Source of the DNA: Jejuia sp049889775
GTDB lineage: Bacteria; Bacteroidota; Bacteroidia; Flavobacteriales; Flavobacteriaceae
Reading direction: 5' to 3'
NCBI GenBank assembly: GCA_049889775.1
Contig: JBMHCT010000011.1
Location: 310,001-374,000, forward strand
DNA: 64,000 nt
Positions 23,070 to 31,858 of this stretch are shown one piece after another. The position numbers were made by a program, and so were the translations under genes. Position 1 is the first letter of the stretch. The number at the start of each line of letters is the position of its first letter. The notes beneath the pieces were generated by a model that was given only the letters and a program-made list of their open reading frames with translations, was not told where the DNA came from and did not search any database.

Positions 23070-23152
23070 ACACAACTCGTTATATAGTAACTTTTATCAC
23101 TCATATCCTGTAAATATATCAGGATATGGTAAGTTTTTTGTCACTGTTATCC
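23070..23152 (-). repeat. attC-like site at the right end of the cassette array
   Basis: 83 bp from ACACAAC (23070-23076, fits the core complement of GTTGTGT at 21869) to GTTATCC (23146-23152). Inner arms CGTTATATAGTAAC and GTCACTGTTAT are related by inversion. The centre is an 8-bp perfect hairpin, ATATCCTG/CAGGATAT (23103-23127). The outermost core GTTATCC departs from GTTRRRY at two positions. Confidence 0.6.
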
Positions 23153-23190
23153 CGTAAAGATAATTCTTTTCATTTGTAAGAAAAAACAAA

Positions 23191-23222
23191 AAAACTCCAA
23201 TAAGTTCCTGTTGGAGTTTTTG
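23191..23222 (-). terminator. intrinsic terminator after msrA
   Basis: The stem AAAACTCCAA/TTGGAGTTTT with a 10-nt loop. On the minus strand it continues into TTTTTTTGTTTTTTC. Confidence 0.8.
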
Positions 23223-23250
23223 ATTATTTTACTTTTAAAATCACTTCTAA

Positions 23251-23910
23251 TTAATGACTTTCCTTTAATAATTCCTTTGGAAACTTAGCCTGAAAACGCT
23301 TTAACCGTGGAATGGATACATTTCTTATATAACCGTTATTTGGATGTAAACGTTCGTAATTTTGATGGTAATCCTCCGCCACCCAAAACTTTTGAAATGG
23401 ATATACTTCTGCGGCAATTGTCGTGTCTAATTTTTTTGCTAGTGCTTCCTTTTTTTCTAAAATAATTTTTTTTTGGGCATCATTCTGATAAAAAATAATG
23501 GAGCGGTATTGCGAACCTTTGTCAGGTCCTTGTCCGTTAACTTGAGTGGGGTTTTGCGATGCAAAGTAGGCATCAACTAAAGTTTCAAAACTCACTACTT
23601 TTGGGTCGTAAATTACTTCTACAGCTTCTGCGTGCCCCGTTCTTCCTGTATTACTGGCTTGGTATGTTGGATTATCTGTGTATCCACCAGAATAACCATT
23701 AATTACTTCATCTACACCCTTAATACTCTCGTAAACCGCTTCTACACACCAAAAACAACCACTAGCAAAATACGCTTTCGCTTTTCCTTTTTTTATGGGA
23801 ACTTCAACAGGTTTTGCATTTATAACATCTTCTTGTTTTTTGTTGGTTTGCGCAGCGTTTTGGCAACTAAAAGCTACTGTTATAACTAACAGGGTAATTA
23901 AATTTCTCAT
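23251..23910 (-). CDS. msrA: peptide-methionine (S)-S-oxide reductase, exported lipoprotein form
   Basis: A 219-residue protein from the ATG at 23910. The signal ends in a lipobox VAFSC (C16). The catalytic motif GCFWCVE has the nucleophile C52, followed by GYSGGYTDNPTY, HAEAVEVIYDP and EDYHQNY, all MsrA hallmarks. It repairs oxidised methionine in envelope proteins, using reductant supplied across the membrane. The in-frame ATG at 23946 would put charged residues before the signal and is less likely. It lies just outside the cassette array. Confidence 0.95.
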   Translation of the reverse strand: MRNLITLLVITVAFSCQNAAQTNKKQEDVINAKPVEVPIKKGKAKAYFASGCFWCVEAVYESIKGVDEVINGYSGGYTDNPTYQASNTGRTGHAEAVEVIYDPKVVSFETLVDAYFASQNPTQVNGQGPDKGSQYRSIIFYQNDAQKKIILEKKEALAKKLDTTIAAEVYPFQKFWVAEDYHQNYERLHPNNGYIRNVSIPRLKRFQAKFPKELLKESH

Positions 23911-24234
23911 GTATTTTCTTTTTCTAATAGACGAGTAAAAGTACAAAACCTTAAATGGTAAAATGTGAAAGTTATTTTAATTGTTTGATGTTCATTTTGC
24001 CTTGATGCAAAACGAACCAAAAAATCATGTCAAGTCGAGGAATTTTTCTTCTTTGCAGAAGAAAACCGATTTGAAAACTCCGCGTCGAACTATTGTTCTC
24101 CTGCTCTCGGAGCTTTTCTGCATCTATTCTGCGTCTTGACGTTCAATTCTTCGAATTGATTCAGGTATCGACCTTTTAACTAATTTCTCAACATTTCATA
24201 GCTCCGAACTCTTTGCTGAAGTGCAAGAGTGGAA

Positions 24235-24265
24235 TTCCTCCCCTTTGGGGAGGTTAGGAGGGGCT
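24235..24265 (+). repeat. palindromic repeat, intergenic copy
   Basis: TTCCTCCCC-TTT-GGGGAGG then TTAGGAGGGGCT. Related to the copies embedded in kynureninase (17651) and kmo (17528). Confidence 0.7.
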
Positions 24266-24377
24266 CGCGTTAGGGATTGAGGCATACATTCGACTTCGCT
24301 CAGTACAGGCCTGTTGAAGCTCCTCGACGCAGGAGAGAGCGACTGCCAAAAGCCCGACCCTTGAGGTAACGCCCAAA
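24266..24377 (+). repeat. interspersed intergenic repeat, copy 3
   Basis: It shares GCGTTAGGGATTG at the left and AAGCCCGACCC...GGTAACGCCCAA at the right with copies 1 and 2. The interior is unrelated and looks like an insertion of another short element. Confidence 0.7.
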
Positions 24378-24393
24378 TAGAATGGATAAAAAA

Positions 24394-24418
24394 AGCCCTC
24401 AAAAAAAAATTGAAGGCT
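24394..24418 (-). terminator. intrinsic terminator after the coiled-coil gene
   Basis: The stem AGCCCTCAA/TTGAAGGCT (one mismatch). On the minus strand it is followed by TTTTTTTA. Confidence 0.75.
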
Positions 24419-24442
24419 CTACTTTATTTTATGTTTAGTTAC

Positions 24443-25222
24443 TTACAATTTTGCAAATAACTTTTCCATTTTTTCTTTTTGCTCTTCGGCTAAAACGGCA
24501 TCAACTAAGATTCTGCCACTGTGCTCATCTGTAATTACTTTTTTACGAGAAGCAATTTCTACTTGGATTTGTGGTGGAATTGTAAAGAAAGATCCTCCTG
24601 AAGCGCCTCTTTCAATAGGTACTACAGCTAAGCCGTTTTTAACGTTTTTACGAATACGTTCGTAAGCGGCAACCAATCTATCTTCTATTTGAGTTTTGTA
24701 CTCTTCAGATTTGTCAAGTAAAGCCTGCTCTTCTTTTTCAGTTTCGGCCAAAATAGCATCTAACTCACCTTTTTTATGCTTTAGGTGCGTTTCGCGCTCC
24801 TTTAATTGATCTTTAGTGGCAGAAATAACTTCTTTCTTTTGCTCTATCTGCGCCTTAAATTCTTTAATGTGTTTTTCGGCTAACTGAATTTCTAACTCTT
24901 GAAATTCCACTTCCTTAGAAAGAGAGTTGAATTCTCTGTTATTTCTAACATTCTTTTGCTGTTCGCCGTACTTCTTTATGAGTGCTTTAGATTCTTCAAT
25001 TAGGTTTTTTCTAGATGAAATATCGTTGTCAATTACAGCAAGGTCATTCACAAGTTTATCCAATCTAATATTTAATCCAGCAACTTCATCTTCTAAATCT
25101 CTTACTTCTAAAGGCAATTCTCCGCGAACGTTTCTAATTTCATCAATACGAGAATCTATAAGTTGTAAATCGTAAAGGGCTCTTAAACGCTCTTCTACAC
25201 TAACTTCTTTCTTTTTAGCCAT
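24443..25222 (-). CDS. coiled-coil hairpin protein of the C4 zinc-ribbon family, without cysteines
   Basis: A 259-residue protein. Residues about 8-185 form a long antiparallel coiled coil (CT398/DUF164 type). The C-terminus (GASGGSFFTIPPQIQVEIAS, then SGRILVD) aligns with the zinc-ribbon tail of this family. All four expected cysteines are replaced and the protein has none at all, so it should not bind zinc there. It sits 3 bp after the Nif3-family gene, a pairing common in Bacteroidota. The molecular role of the family is unresolved; nucleic-acid or secretion-related roles have been suggested. Confidence 0.88.
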   Translation of the reverse strand: MAKKKEVSVEERLRALYDLQLIDSRIDEIRNVRGELPLEVRDLEDEVAGLNIRLDKLVNDLAVIDNDISSRKNLIEESKALIKKYGEQQKNVRNNREFNSLSKEVEFQELEIQLAEKHIKEFKAQIEQKKEVISATKDQLKERETHLKHKKGELDAILAETEKEEQALLDKSEEYKTQIEDRLVAAYERIRKNVKNGLAVVPIERGASGGSFFTIPPQIQVEIASRKKVITDEHSGRILVDAVLAEEQKEKMEKLFAKL

Positions 25223-25225
25223 ACT

Positions 25226-26329
25226 TTAAAAATACTTAACAGGATTGGTGTTTGTCTTCGATAAAATGATTGCAAAATTAGTAAATTTTTTCATAAGATG
25301 CTCTACTAAAAGGTTTTTTGTGAATTGCTCACTTTCGTAGTGCCCAACGTCCAAAAGAAGTATCTTATTTTCAGCCGAAAAAAAGTCGTGATACTTCAGG
25401 TCAGCGGTTATAAAAGCATCAGCACCAGAAGCTTTGGCGGCACCAATTGCAAAACTGCCAGAACCGCCTAATACCGCAACTTTTTTTATGGGCTTATCTA
25501 ATAATGAGGAATGCCGTATACACCCAGAACTAAGCTTAGTTTTTATGTACGCCATAAAATCTTGTTCTGATAATGCGTTTTGTAGCTCGCCTACCATTCC
25601 CATACCAATGTGTTGATTTTTATTTTCTATAGTTACGATTTCATAAGCCACTTCTTCATAAGAATGCGTGTTGAAAAGCGTATGCAATATTTTAGACTCT
25701 AAATGTTTTGGGAAAATAGCAGTAATTTTTGTTTCAGCTTCGGTATGCATTTCACCCTTAGTTCCAATAGTTGGAGAGGTATTTTCATCACCTCTAAAGG
25801 TGCCATAACCTTCTGAATTAAAACTGCAATTACTATAGTTGCCTATACTTCCAGCGCCAGCATTAAACAGAGCAGTTCTTAATGTTTGGGCCTCAGCATT
25901 GGGAACGTAAGTTGTTAGCTTTTTTATTGTATTGGCTTGGGGAATAAGTATGTTTCTATTTTGAAGACCTAATGTTGCGCAAATCATACCGTTTACACCA
26001 TTAAAAGCATTGTCTAAGGCGGTATGCATGCTATAAATGGCTATCTCATGTTGTATTGCTTTTATAACTACGCGCTCTACATACGTTTTTCCTGTTAACT
26101 TTTTTAAGCCTTTAAAAATAATTGGGTGAAAACTTATTATAAGATTGCATTTTTTGGCAATAGCTTCATCTACAACACTTTCTAAGGTGTCTAGCGTAAC
26201 CAAAACGCCATTTACTTCTTTGGTTTTATCACCAACCAGAAGTCCAACATTGTCAAAATCTTCGGCATATGAAAGTGGCGCAAGTGTTTCTAGGTGATTT
26301 ATGACGTCTTGAATAATCATAGTTGGCAA
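25226..26329 (-). CDS. Nif3-like dinuclear metal-centre protein (GTP cyclohydrolase 1 type 2 family)
   Basis: A 367-residue cytosolic protein. It has the N-terminal Nif3 motif SYAEDFDNVGLLVGD, metal ligands in IISFHPIIF and SMHTALDNA, and late ligands in DVGHYESEQF. The central insert (about residues 130-240) is the PII-like domain usual in long bacterial members. Hexameric toroids are known for the family; the substrate is unsettled. It is the first gene of a two-gene operon with the coiled-coil protein and is divergent from lpxK with 37 bp between. Confidence 0.93.
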   Translation of the reverse strand: MPTMIIQDVINHLETLAPLSYAEDFDNVGLLVGDKTKEVNGVLVTLDTLESVVDEAIAKKCNLIISFHPIIFKGLKKLTGKTYVERVVIKAIQHEIAIYSMHTALDNAFNGVNGMICATLGLQNRNILIPQANTIKKLTTYVPNAEAQTLRTALFNAGAGSIGNYSNCSFNSEGYGTFRGDENTSPTIGTKGEMHTEAETKITAIFPKHLESKILHTLFNTHSYEEVAYEIVTIENKNQHIGMGMVGELQNALSEQDFMAYIKTKLSSGCIRHSSLLDKPIKKVAVLGGSGSFAIGAAKASGADAFITADLKYHDFFSAENKILLLDVGHYESEQFTKNLLVEHLMKKFTNFAIILSKTNTNPVKYF

Positions 26330-26366
26330 GGTTTAAATTCAAATATAAAATAATTACATTCGTTAT

Positions 26367-27374
26367 GTGAATCTGCTGAGAAAAATATTATTTCCTTTTA
26401 TACCTGTATATTGGATAATTACTTGGTTTAGAAATTTGCTATACGATTCGGGAATCAAAAGATCTACTTCATTTAATTTACCTATAATTTGTGTTGGGAA
26501 TTTAAGTGTGGGTGGTACAGGTAAAACACCAATGATTGAATATTTGGTGAAGCTATTACAGGATAACTACAAAGTTGCTACGTTAAGTAGAGGTTACAAG
26601 CGAAAAACAAAAGGTTTTCAAGTGGCTTCTAAAACCACAAAAGTTGAGGATTTAGGAGATGAACCGTTTCAGTTTTATACCAAGTTTGGTGATACTATTC
26701 AAGTTGCAGTGGATAGTAATCGGGTTAATGGTGTTTCAAAGTTGACTAATTTGAAAGCTCCTCCTGAAATTATCCTTTTGGATGATGCGTTTCAACACCG
26801 AAAAATAAAAACAGGTTTCAACATTTTATTAACCACCTACACTAACCCATTTTTTAAAGATATCCTATTGCCGACTGGCGATTTACGTGAACCGCGAATG
26901 GGTTATAAACGTGCAAATGTTATAGTGGTAACTAAATGTCCTACTGATATTAGTGAAAGCGAAAAAGCTAAGTATATAAGTCGGATAAAGCCAATGCCTG
27001 GACAAAAGGTTTTTTTTAGTTCCATTTCATATTCAAATACAATTATTTCCTCTAGAGCAAAACGAAATTTGTCTGATTTAAACAATTTCACTTTGATTAC
27101 AGGTATAGCTAATCCAGATACCTTGGTAAACTATTTAAAGATAGCGGGTAAACAATTTGAGCATATGTGTTTCCCAGATCATTATGAATTTGCTTCAGAA
27201 GACGTCAAGGATTTAGCCTCTAAACCTTCGATACTTACTACTGAAAAAGATTTTATGCGCTTAAAACAATACGAAGCTTTGGAAGATAAATTGTTCTACT
27301 TGCCAATTGAAGTTACAATTTCTGAAAGTGAAGTGTTTAACAAGGCGGTGTTAGACTTTGTAGCTTCTTTTTAA
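26367..27374 (+). CDS. lpxK: tetraacyldisaccharide 4'-kinase
   Basis: A 335-residue membrane-associated kinase of lipid A synthesis. It phosphorylates the 4' position of the disaccharide precursor. N-terminal hydrophobic segment, then the P-loop GNLSVGGTGKTPMIEYL (about residues 43-59) and LLDDAFQHRKI. The start is GTG at 26367 (an ATG two bases earlier is out of frame); the following NLLRKILFPF is the normal beginning. Its 3' end overlaps the convergent histidine kinase gene by 4 bp. Confidence 0.95.
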   Translation: MNLLRKILFPFIPVYWIITWFRNLLYDSGIKRSTSFNLPIICVGNLSVGGTGKTPMIEYLVKLLQDNYKVATLSRGYKRKTKGFQVASKTTKVEDLGDEPFQFYTKFGDTIQVAVDSNRVNGVSKLTNLKAPPEIILLDDAFQHRKIKTGFNILLTTYTNPFFKDILLPTGDLREPRMGYKRANVIVVTKCPTDISESEKAKYISRIKPMPGQKVFFSSISYSNTIISSRAKRNLSDLNNFTLITGIANPDTLVNYLKIAGKQFEHMCFPDHYEFASEDVKDLASKPSILTTEKDFMRLKQYEALEDKLFYLPIEVTISESEVFNKAVLDFVASF

Positions 27375-29608
27375 GCAGTAATGGACTTAGTTTTATTCTT
27401 AGATAAAGCATTAAAAAGTTTCTTCTCAAACTCTTCTTGTTTAAATGGTTTTGGAATAATATCTGTAAACCCAGCTTCTTCAAATACATGCATCTTATCC
27501 TCAATGGTGACTGCCGTAAGCGCAAAAATGGTTAATTCCTTATCAAAAGTTCTAACAATCTTGGTGGCTTCAATACCGCTGATACCTGGTATATGAATAT
27601 CCATTAAGATGATATCGTACTTGTTACCTTTTATTTTGTCAACCGCAGCTTCTCCATTGTCTACTACTTCAGACGCAAGTCCCATTTTGGTCAATATCTT
27701 TTTGGTAATCATTTGGTTGATTTTGTTGTCTTCAACCACTAAAATTTTCACTGTACTTAAGTCGATTTCTGGTTTTTTATCAATTACCTCAGTAGTATCA
27801 GAATTTTTAGATTTTTCTTTAGATCCGTTGTATTCTAAAGGAATTTCAAAGAAAAAAGTGGTGCCTTTCCCTAATTCACTTTGTAAATAAATTTTACCTT
27901 TTAAAATATCAATCAAACCTTTTACAATGGATAATCCTAAACCGGTACCACCATATTTTCTATTGATTTGAATGGATCCTTGAGAGAAACTCTCAAACAT
28001 GTTTTCTTGTTTCTCTTCAGAAATGCCAATACCATTATCCTCAACTTCAAAACGTAAATTATAAGTGTTATTTTCAATACCAATTTTGTAAACTCTAATC
28101 CATATGTCACCATCTTTAGTGAATTTAATCGAGTTCCCAATAAGGTTAATCAATATTTGAGAAATCTTAAGTTGGTCTGCCATAAAATTCTCAGGCAAGT
28201 CCTTATCATATTCGTAATGCAGCTTAACATTATTATCTAAGGCTGAATTGTTTAAGGCTAGAATAATATTATTTATTTTCTTTTTTAAGTTGAATGGTTC
28301 GGGTTCTATTTCAACTTTATTGGCTTCAATTTTATTAATTTGAAGAATATCATTAATAAAGGTTAACAAATAGTCTCCAGAAAATTTTAAGGATTTTAAA
28401 TGTTGTATTTGTTCTGGTTTCGGATCTTCATCCAGCAACATATTACTTAACCCCGTAACTGCATAAAGTGGCGTTCTAAGCTCGTGCGTTACAGTAGATA
28501 AAAAGTTGGCTTTAGTTTTTGAGGCTAATTCGGCTTTTTCTTTTGCTATAATAAGTTCATTATTCTTCTTGTGAAGCATATTATTGGTTTTAAGCCTTAT
28601 GTTGTTGTTCTTATATAATGATAGTGTTAATAATGACAGGATGGTGATTAAGGCTACACTCAAAATAGAAATTAGCGTACTTAAATCGTTTTTGCTTTTT
28701 TCCTCGTCAAGTTCCGCTTGCTGTTTTTTATTACTCTCCAATAAATCGTTATTCATGTATTCCGCTCGTTTTTCGGGTGAAAGATGCGCTCTTTTGACGT
28801 CTCTTAAAGAATCCGATAGCTTGATATGTTCTTTTAAATATTGGTTTGAAAGCTTAAAATTCTGGCTATTTTCATAGATATTACTTGAAACTAGGAGTCC
28901 TTCATTTTGAATAGCTTTAAATCCATTGGTTTCTGCTATCTTAAGTCCTTCTTGAGTAAAATCTAATGCTTTTGATGGTTCGTTTAGAAGATTATGCACT
29001 TTTCCTTGCTTAATAAGGGCTTTACTTAACGTTTCATTGAGTTCTTCATTCCTAGCTAATGCAATAGCTTGTTCAATAAGTTCTCTAGATTTACGATAAT
29101 TTTTAAGTTCTATGTACGCGTTGCCTTCTGCCAGCAATGTTTCTGCTAATTCTGCATCCAAATCCTCTTCTTGAAACTTCGATTTTGCTGCACGATACGA
29201 ATCTAAGGCTTGATACACGTCATCTTTTTTCATGTAAACATCACCAAAAGTCTTGAAAGATCTCCCCAGATTTTTGTTGTCGTTAATAATACGCTGCATC
29301 TCAACCGCTTTGTTCAGCGCTTGAATTGCCTCATCATCTTCTTCTAGGATAAGATGTAGCTGTCCTAATAAAGAATTAATGTAGCCAATACTTTTTTTAT
29401 TATTAGAATTTTGAGCAATTTCTAGAGCATCATCAAGTGTTTTTTGGGCTTCAAAATAGTTGAAGTTGGCAATATCTTTCTGAGATTGCTCTATACGATA
29501 GTTAATGTTGTTTTGAATGATCTCAGGGTCATTCTCTAAAGTTTGAGAGAATGTTGAGATGGTTAATAGCATCAAAACAATACATATATATTGCTTTATT
29601 TGGGACAT
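27371..29608 (-). CDS. hybrid sensor histidine kinase with TPR sensor region
   Basis: A 745-residue inner-membrane protein. Signal-like N-terminus (1-22), a periplasmic array of TPR-like helices (about 35-290), one membrane segment (310-332), a coiled linker, HisKA with H376 in THELRTP, HATPase with N-box LIGNSIKF and G-boxes DNGIGIS and GGTGLGLS (480-590), then a receiver domain (620-740) with phosphoacceptor D670 in ILMDIHIPG. No DNA-binding output is fused, so signalling must pass to another protein. On the minus strand TATATTTG (29628-29635) is a good -7 box. Input unknown. Confidence 0.95.
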   Translation of the reverse strand: MSQIKQYICIVLMLLTISTFSQTLENDPEIIQNNINYRIEQSQKDIANFNYFEAQKTLDDALEIAQNSNNKKSIGYINSLLGQLHLILEEDDEAIQALNKAVEMQRIINDNKNLGRSFKTFGDVYMKKDDVYQALDSYRAAKSKFQEEDLDAELAETLLAEGNAYIELKNYRKSRELIEQAIALARNEELNETLSKALIKQGKVHNLLNEPSKALDFTQEGLKIAETNGFKAIQNEGLLVSSNIYENSQNFKLSNQYLKEHIKLSDSLRDVKRAHLSPEKRAEYMNNDLLESNKKQQAELDEEKSKNDLSTLISILSVALITILSLLTLSLYKNNNIRLKTNNMLHKKNNELIIAKEKAELASKTKANFLSTVTHELRTPLYAVTGLSNMLLDEDPKPEQIQHLKSLKFSGDYLLTFINDILQINKIEANKVEIEPEPFNLKKKINNIILALNNSALDNNVKLHYEYDKDLPENFMADQLKISQILINLIGNSIKFTKDGDIWIRVYKIGIENNTYNLRFEVEDNGIGISEEKQENMFESFSQGSIQINRKYGGTGLGLSIVKGLIDILKGKIYLQSELGKGTTFFFEIPLEYNGSKEKSKNSDTTEVIDKKPEIDLSTVKILVVEDNKINQMITKKILTKMGLASEVVDNGEAAVDKIKGNKYDIILMDIHIPGISGIEATKIVRTFDKELTIFALTAVTIEDKMHVFEEAGFTDIIPKPFKQEEFEKKLFNALSKNKTKSITA

Positions 29609-29685
29609 TTTAGATTCAATAGTTGGACAAATATAAATATTTATCCGACAAAATACATATTTTTTCCGATAAATTGCAATTTTAT

Positions 29686-30564
29686 CTAATCTATATGTTT
29701 TTGTGCTTTATATGAGGAACGCACCAAAGCACTGCTCTCTACATGTCTAAATCCAAGATTCAATCCTATTTCTTTGTATTCTTCAAATTCATCAGGGGCG
29801 ATAAATCGTTTTACGGGCAAGTGTTTTTTGCTAGGTTGCAAGTATTGACCAATAGTAACCACATCTACGTCATTATCTTTTAAATCGTGCAACGTAGCGA
29901 TTACTTCCTCTCGGGTTTCACCTAAACCGAGCATAATGCCAGATTTCGTGCGTCGTTGACCTTGTTGTTTTAAATATTTTAAAACCTCCATGCTACGATC
30001 ATATTTAGCTTGAATGCGTACTTCGCGTGTTAATCGTCTAACGGTTTCTATATTATGGGAAACAACTTCTGGAGCTACATTAATGATACGATCAATATGT
30101 CTTTCTATTCCCTGAAAATCCGGAATAAGAGTTTCTAGCGTGGTATTAGGATTCATCCGTCTAACGGCGTTTACAGTTTCGGCCCACATTATGCTGCCCA
30201 TATCTTTCAAGTCGTCTCTATCAACACTTGTTAAAACAGCATGCTTTATACTCATTATTTTGATCGAACGCGCCACTTTCTCTGGTTCATCCCAATCCAC
30301 TGTTTCAGGTCTTCCTGTTTTAACTCCACAAAAACCACAAGATCGGGTGCAAATATTTCCTAAAATCATAAATGTAGCCGTTCCTTCGCCCCAACATTCT
30401 CCCATATTTGGACAACTTCCGGAGGTACAAATCGTATTCAATTTGTACTTATCAACTAAACCTCTTAATTCGGTGTACTTCTTTCCAGTAGGTAGCTTTA
30501 CGCGTAGCCATTTAGGTTTGGCTTGTCTTTCAGGTAGAACATTTGATATAGTCTCTTCTTGCAT
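29686..30564 (-). CDS. lipA: lipoyl synthase
   Basis: A 292-residue radical-SAM enzyme inserting two sulfurs into octanoyl chains on lipoate-dependent enzymes. The auxiliary cluster motif is CTSGSCPNMGEC (C-x4-C-x5-C) and the SAM cluster motif CTRSCGFC. The C-terminal RSSYKA serine ligand is present. Length matches the family. It is 37 bp downstream of the Nramp gene and could be transcribed with it. Confidence 0.98.
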   Translation of the reverse strand: MQEETISNVLPERQAKPKWLRVKLPTGKKYTELRGLVDKYKLNTICTSGSCPNMGECWGEGTATFMILGNICTRSCGFCGVKTGRPETVDWDEPEKVARSIKIMSIKHAVLTSVDRDDLKDMGSIMWAETVNAVRRMNPNTTLETLIPDFQGIERHIDRIINVAPEVVSHNIETVRRLTREVRIQAKYDRSMEVLKYLKQQGQRRTKSGIMLGLGETREEVIATLHDLKDNDVDVVTIGQYLQPSKKHLPVKRFIAPDEFEEYKEIGLNLGFRHVESSALVRSSYKAQKHID

Positions 30565-30601
30565 AGCTCAACTTTGAATTGCAAAGATAAGAAGTATTCT
30601 G

Positions 30602-31858
30602 TTAAAAGCTCCAGTCTAGAATGCTGAGATACCAAATACTAAACCCAATTAAAAAAGCAATTCCAAGCCAACTAAGAACATGTAATGCTTTGGATGGGCG
30701 CCAAGCTTTAGGGGTGTGCTTTCCAGAGATAAGTATATAATTAATAATAGCGTAAAAAGGTGCAGTGATAAAGGACAATATGGTTGCAATTTTAACCAAC
30801 TTTCCCATTTCTGATCCAAGGAAAAGAAAAATATAAACGGTACCGAGGCATAATAAAATAATCCAAAACAAATACCCTGATTTAAAGGATTTGTCAAAAA
30901 GTAATTCCGTTGTTCGATCCATTGATCTTGGAGAAGCATCCAACGTAGTGAGTGTTGTGCTAAACATTGTTGTAAATGCGGCAATACCAATAATTATGTA
31001 CGCCCAATTTCCTAAACTTGAGGTATACATATCAATTAATTGCCCTGCGAATACTCCGGCAGAACCACTAAAGCTTTCTCCGCTAGAAAACATAACCAGA
31101 GCCCCTAAAAGCACGAAACAGACCCCTAGAATTATGGTGCCTATGTAACCGATGTTAAAATCAAATAAAGCGTTACTTGGTACATAGGAAGATTGAGTTT
31201 TCTTTTTTTCAAGAGACCAAAGCGAATGCCATACAGAAACATCTAGAGGGGCTGGCATCCAACCCATAAATGCTATTAAAAAGGCGATTTCAATACTGCC
31301 TTTTGGCAATACTTGAACAAAGGAAAGCTCATGGTTATTTTTGTGAAAAGCCATTAAAACAGCCACAATTGTGCTAATAGATAACGTGATAATAATAATT
31401 TTAATTAAGTTATCTAACAACTTATACTTGCCTAACATTAATAGTGAAAAGCAGATGAGGAGAATAACTATAGACCAAATTTGAACGCTTGATATGGTCA
31501 TGAATCCAATGTTGAAAGGTGAGAATTCATAAAACAGGGAAGAGGCAATACCCGCAGTTACAATCGTTACTGCCATTTGGATGACAAACATTGTTAAAAA
31601 AGTGAGTAAATAATATGTTATGATAGTGCCTTTCCCTAACTTGTAATAACCATCAAGTAAGCTTTCATTGGTTGCCGCAGCATATCTAGGGCCATATTGA
31701 AAAAATGGATATTTAAAGAGGTTAGCTAACAATAAGGCCCAAATCAATCCAAGCCCAAAATCTGCACCAGCTCTGGTAGACTGCACCAAATGCGAGACTC
31801 CAATGGCAGCGCCTGCAAATAGTAATCCAGGACCTAAATTTTTTAATTGCGAAATCAT
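30602..31858 (-). CDS. Nramp-family transporter with non-canonical metal-site motifs
   Basis: A 418-residue integral membrane protein with about 11 helices and the Nramp LeuT-like pattern (GPGLLFAGAAIG in helix 1). The helix-1 DPGN motif of Mn/Fe transporters is replaced by GVSHLVQS. The helix-6 MPH reads MPA (WMPAPLDVSVWHSL). Both are metal-coordinating in classical members, so substrate choice may differ; Mg or another ion, or no metal, cannot be excluded. The gene overlaps the sigma factor gene by 4 bp. Confidence 0.85.
   Translation of the reverse strand: MISQLKNLGPGLLFAGAAIGVSHLVQSTRAGADFGLGLIWALLLANLFKYPFFQYGPRYAAATNESLLDGYYKLGKGTIITYYLLTFLTMFVIQMAVTIVTAGIASSLFYEFSPFNIGFMTISSVQIWSIVILLICFSLLMLGKYKLLDNLIKIIIITLSISTIVAVLMAFHKNNHELSFVQVLPKGSIEIAFLIAFMGWMPAPLDVSVWHSLWSLEKKKTQSSYVPSNALFDFNIGYIGTIILGVCFVLLGALVMFSSGESFSGSAGVFAGQLIDMYTSSLGNWAYIIIGIAAFTTMFSTTLTTLDASPRSMDRTTELLFDKSFKSGYLFWIILLCLGTVYIFLFLGSEMGKLVKIATILSFITAPFYAIINYILISGKHTPKAWRPSKALHVLSWLGIAFLIGFSIWYLSILDWSF

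Larger units (their letters stand above)
23911..24442. other. intergenic region made of interspersed repeat pieces
   Basis: No gene supported. It contains an AT-rich start; a TTTTGCCTTGATGCAAAA-type stem (about 23996-24013) followed by sequence without clear signals; a palindromic repeat at 24235-24265; and interspersed repeat copy 3 (24266-24377), which has another short element (TTCGACTTCGCTCAGTACAG) nested in its middle. The terminator of the next gene follows. The minus-strand open frame 24196-24402 crosses these repeats and is not a gene. Confidence 0.7.

Noticed and set aside
20462..23076. Reading the two units as transposons or MITEs with terminal inverted repeats
   Set aside because: No transposase, no target-site duplications seen, and the foldable 131-bp site between the units fits attC better. 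Kept as the main alternative.
20400..23160. Complete integron with integrase and attI
   Set aside because: No tyrosine-recombinase gene or attI-like site is present in the window.
24196..24402. 68-codon open frame on the minus strand
   Set aside because: It lies wholly in repeat sequence (24235-24377) with no coding signature.
26365..26367. ATG overlapping the lpxK start
   Set aside because: It is out of frame; GTG at 26367 opens the lpxK frame.
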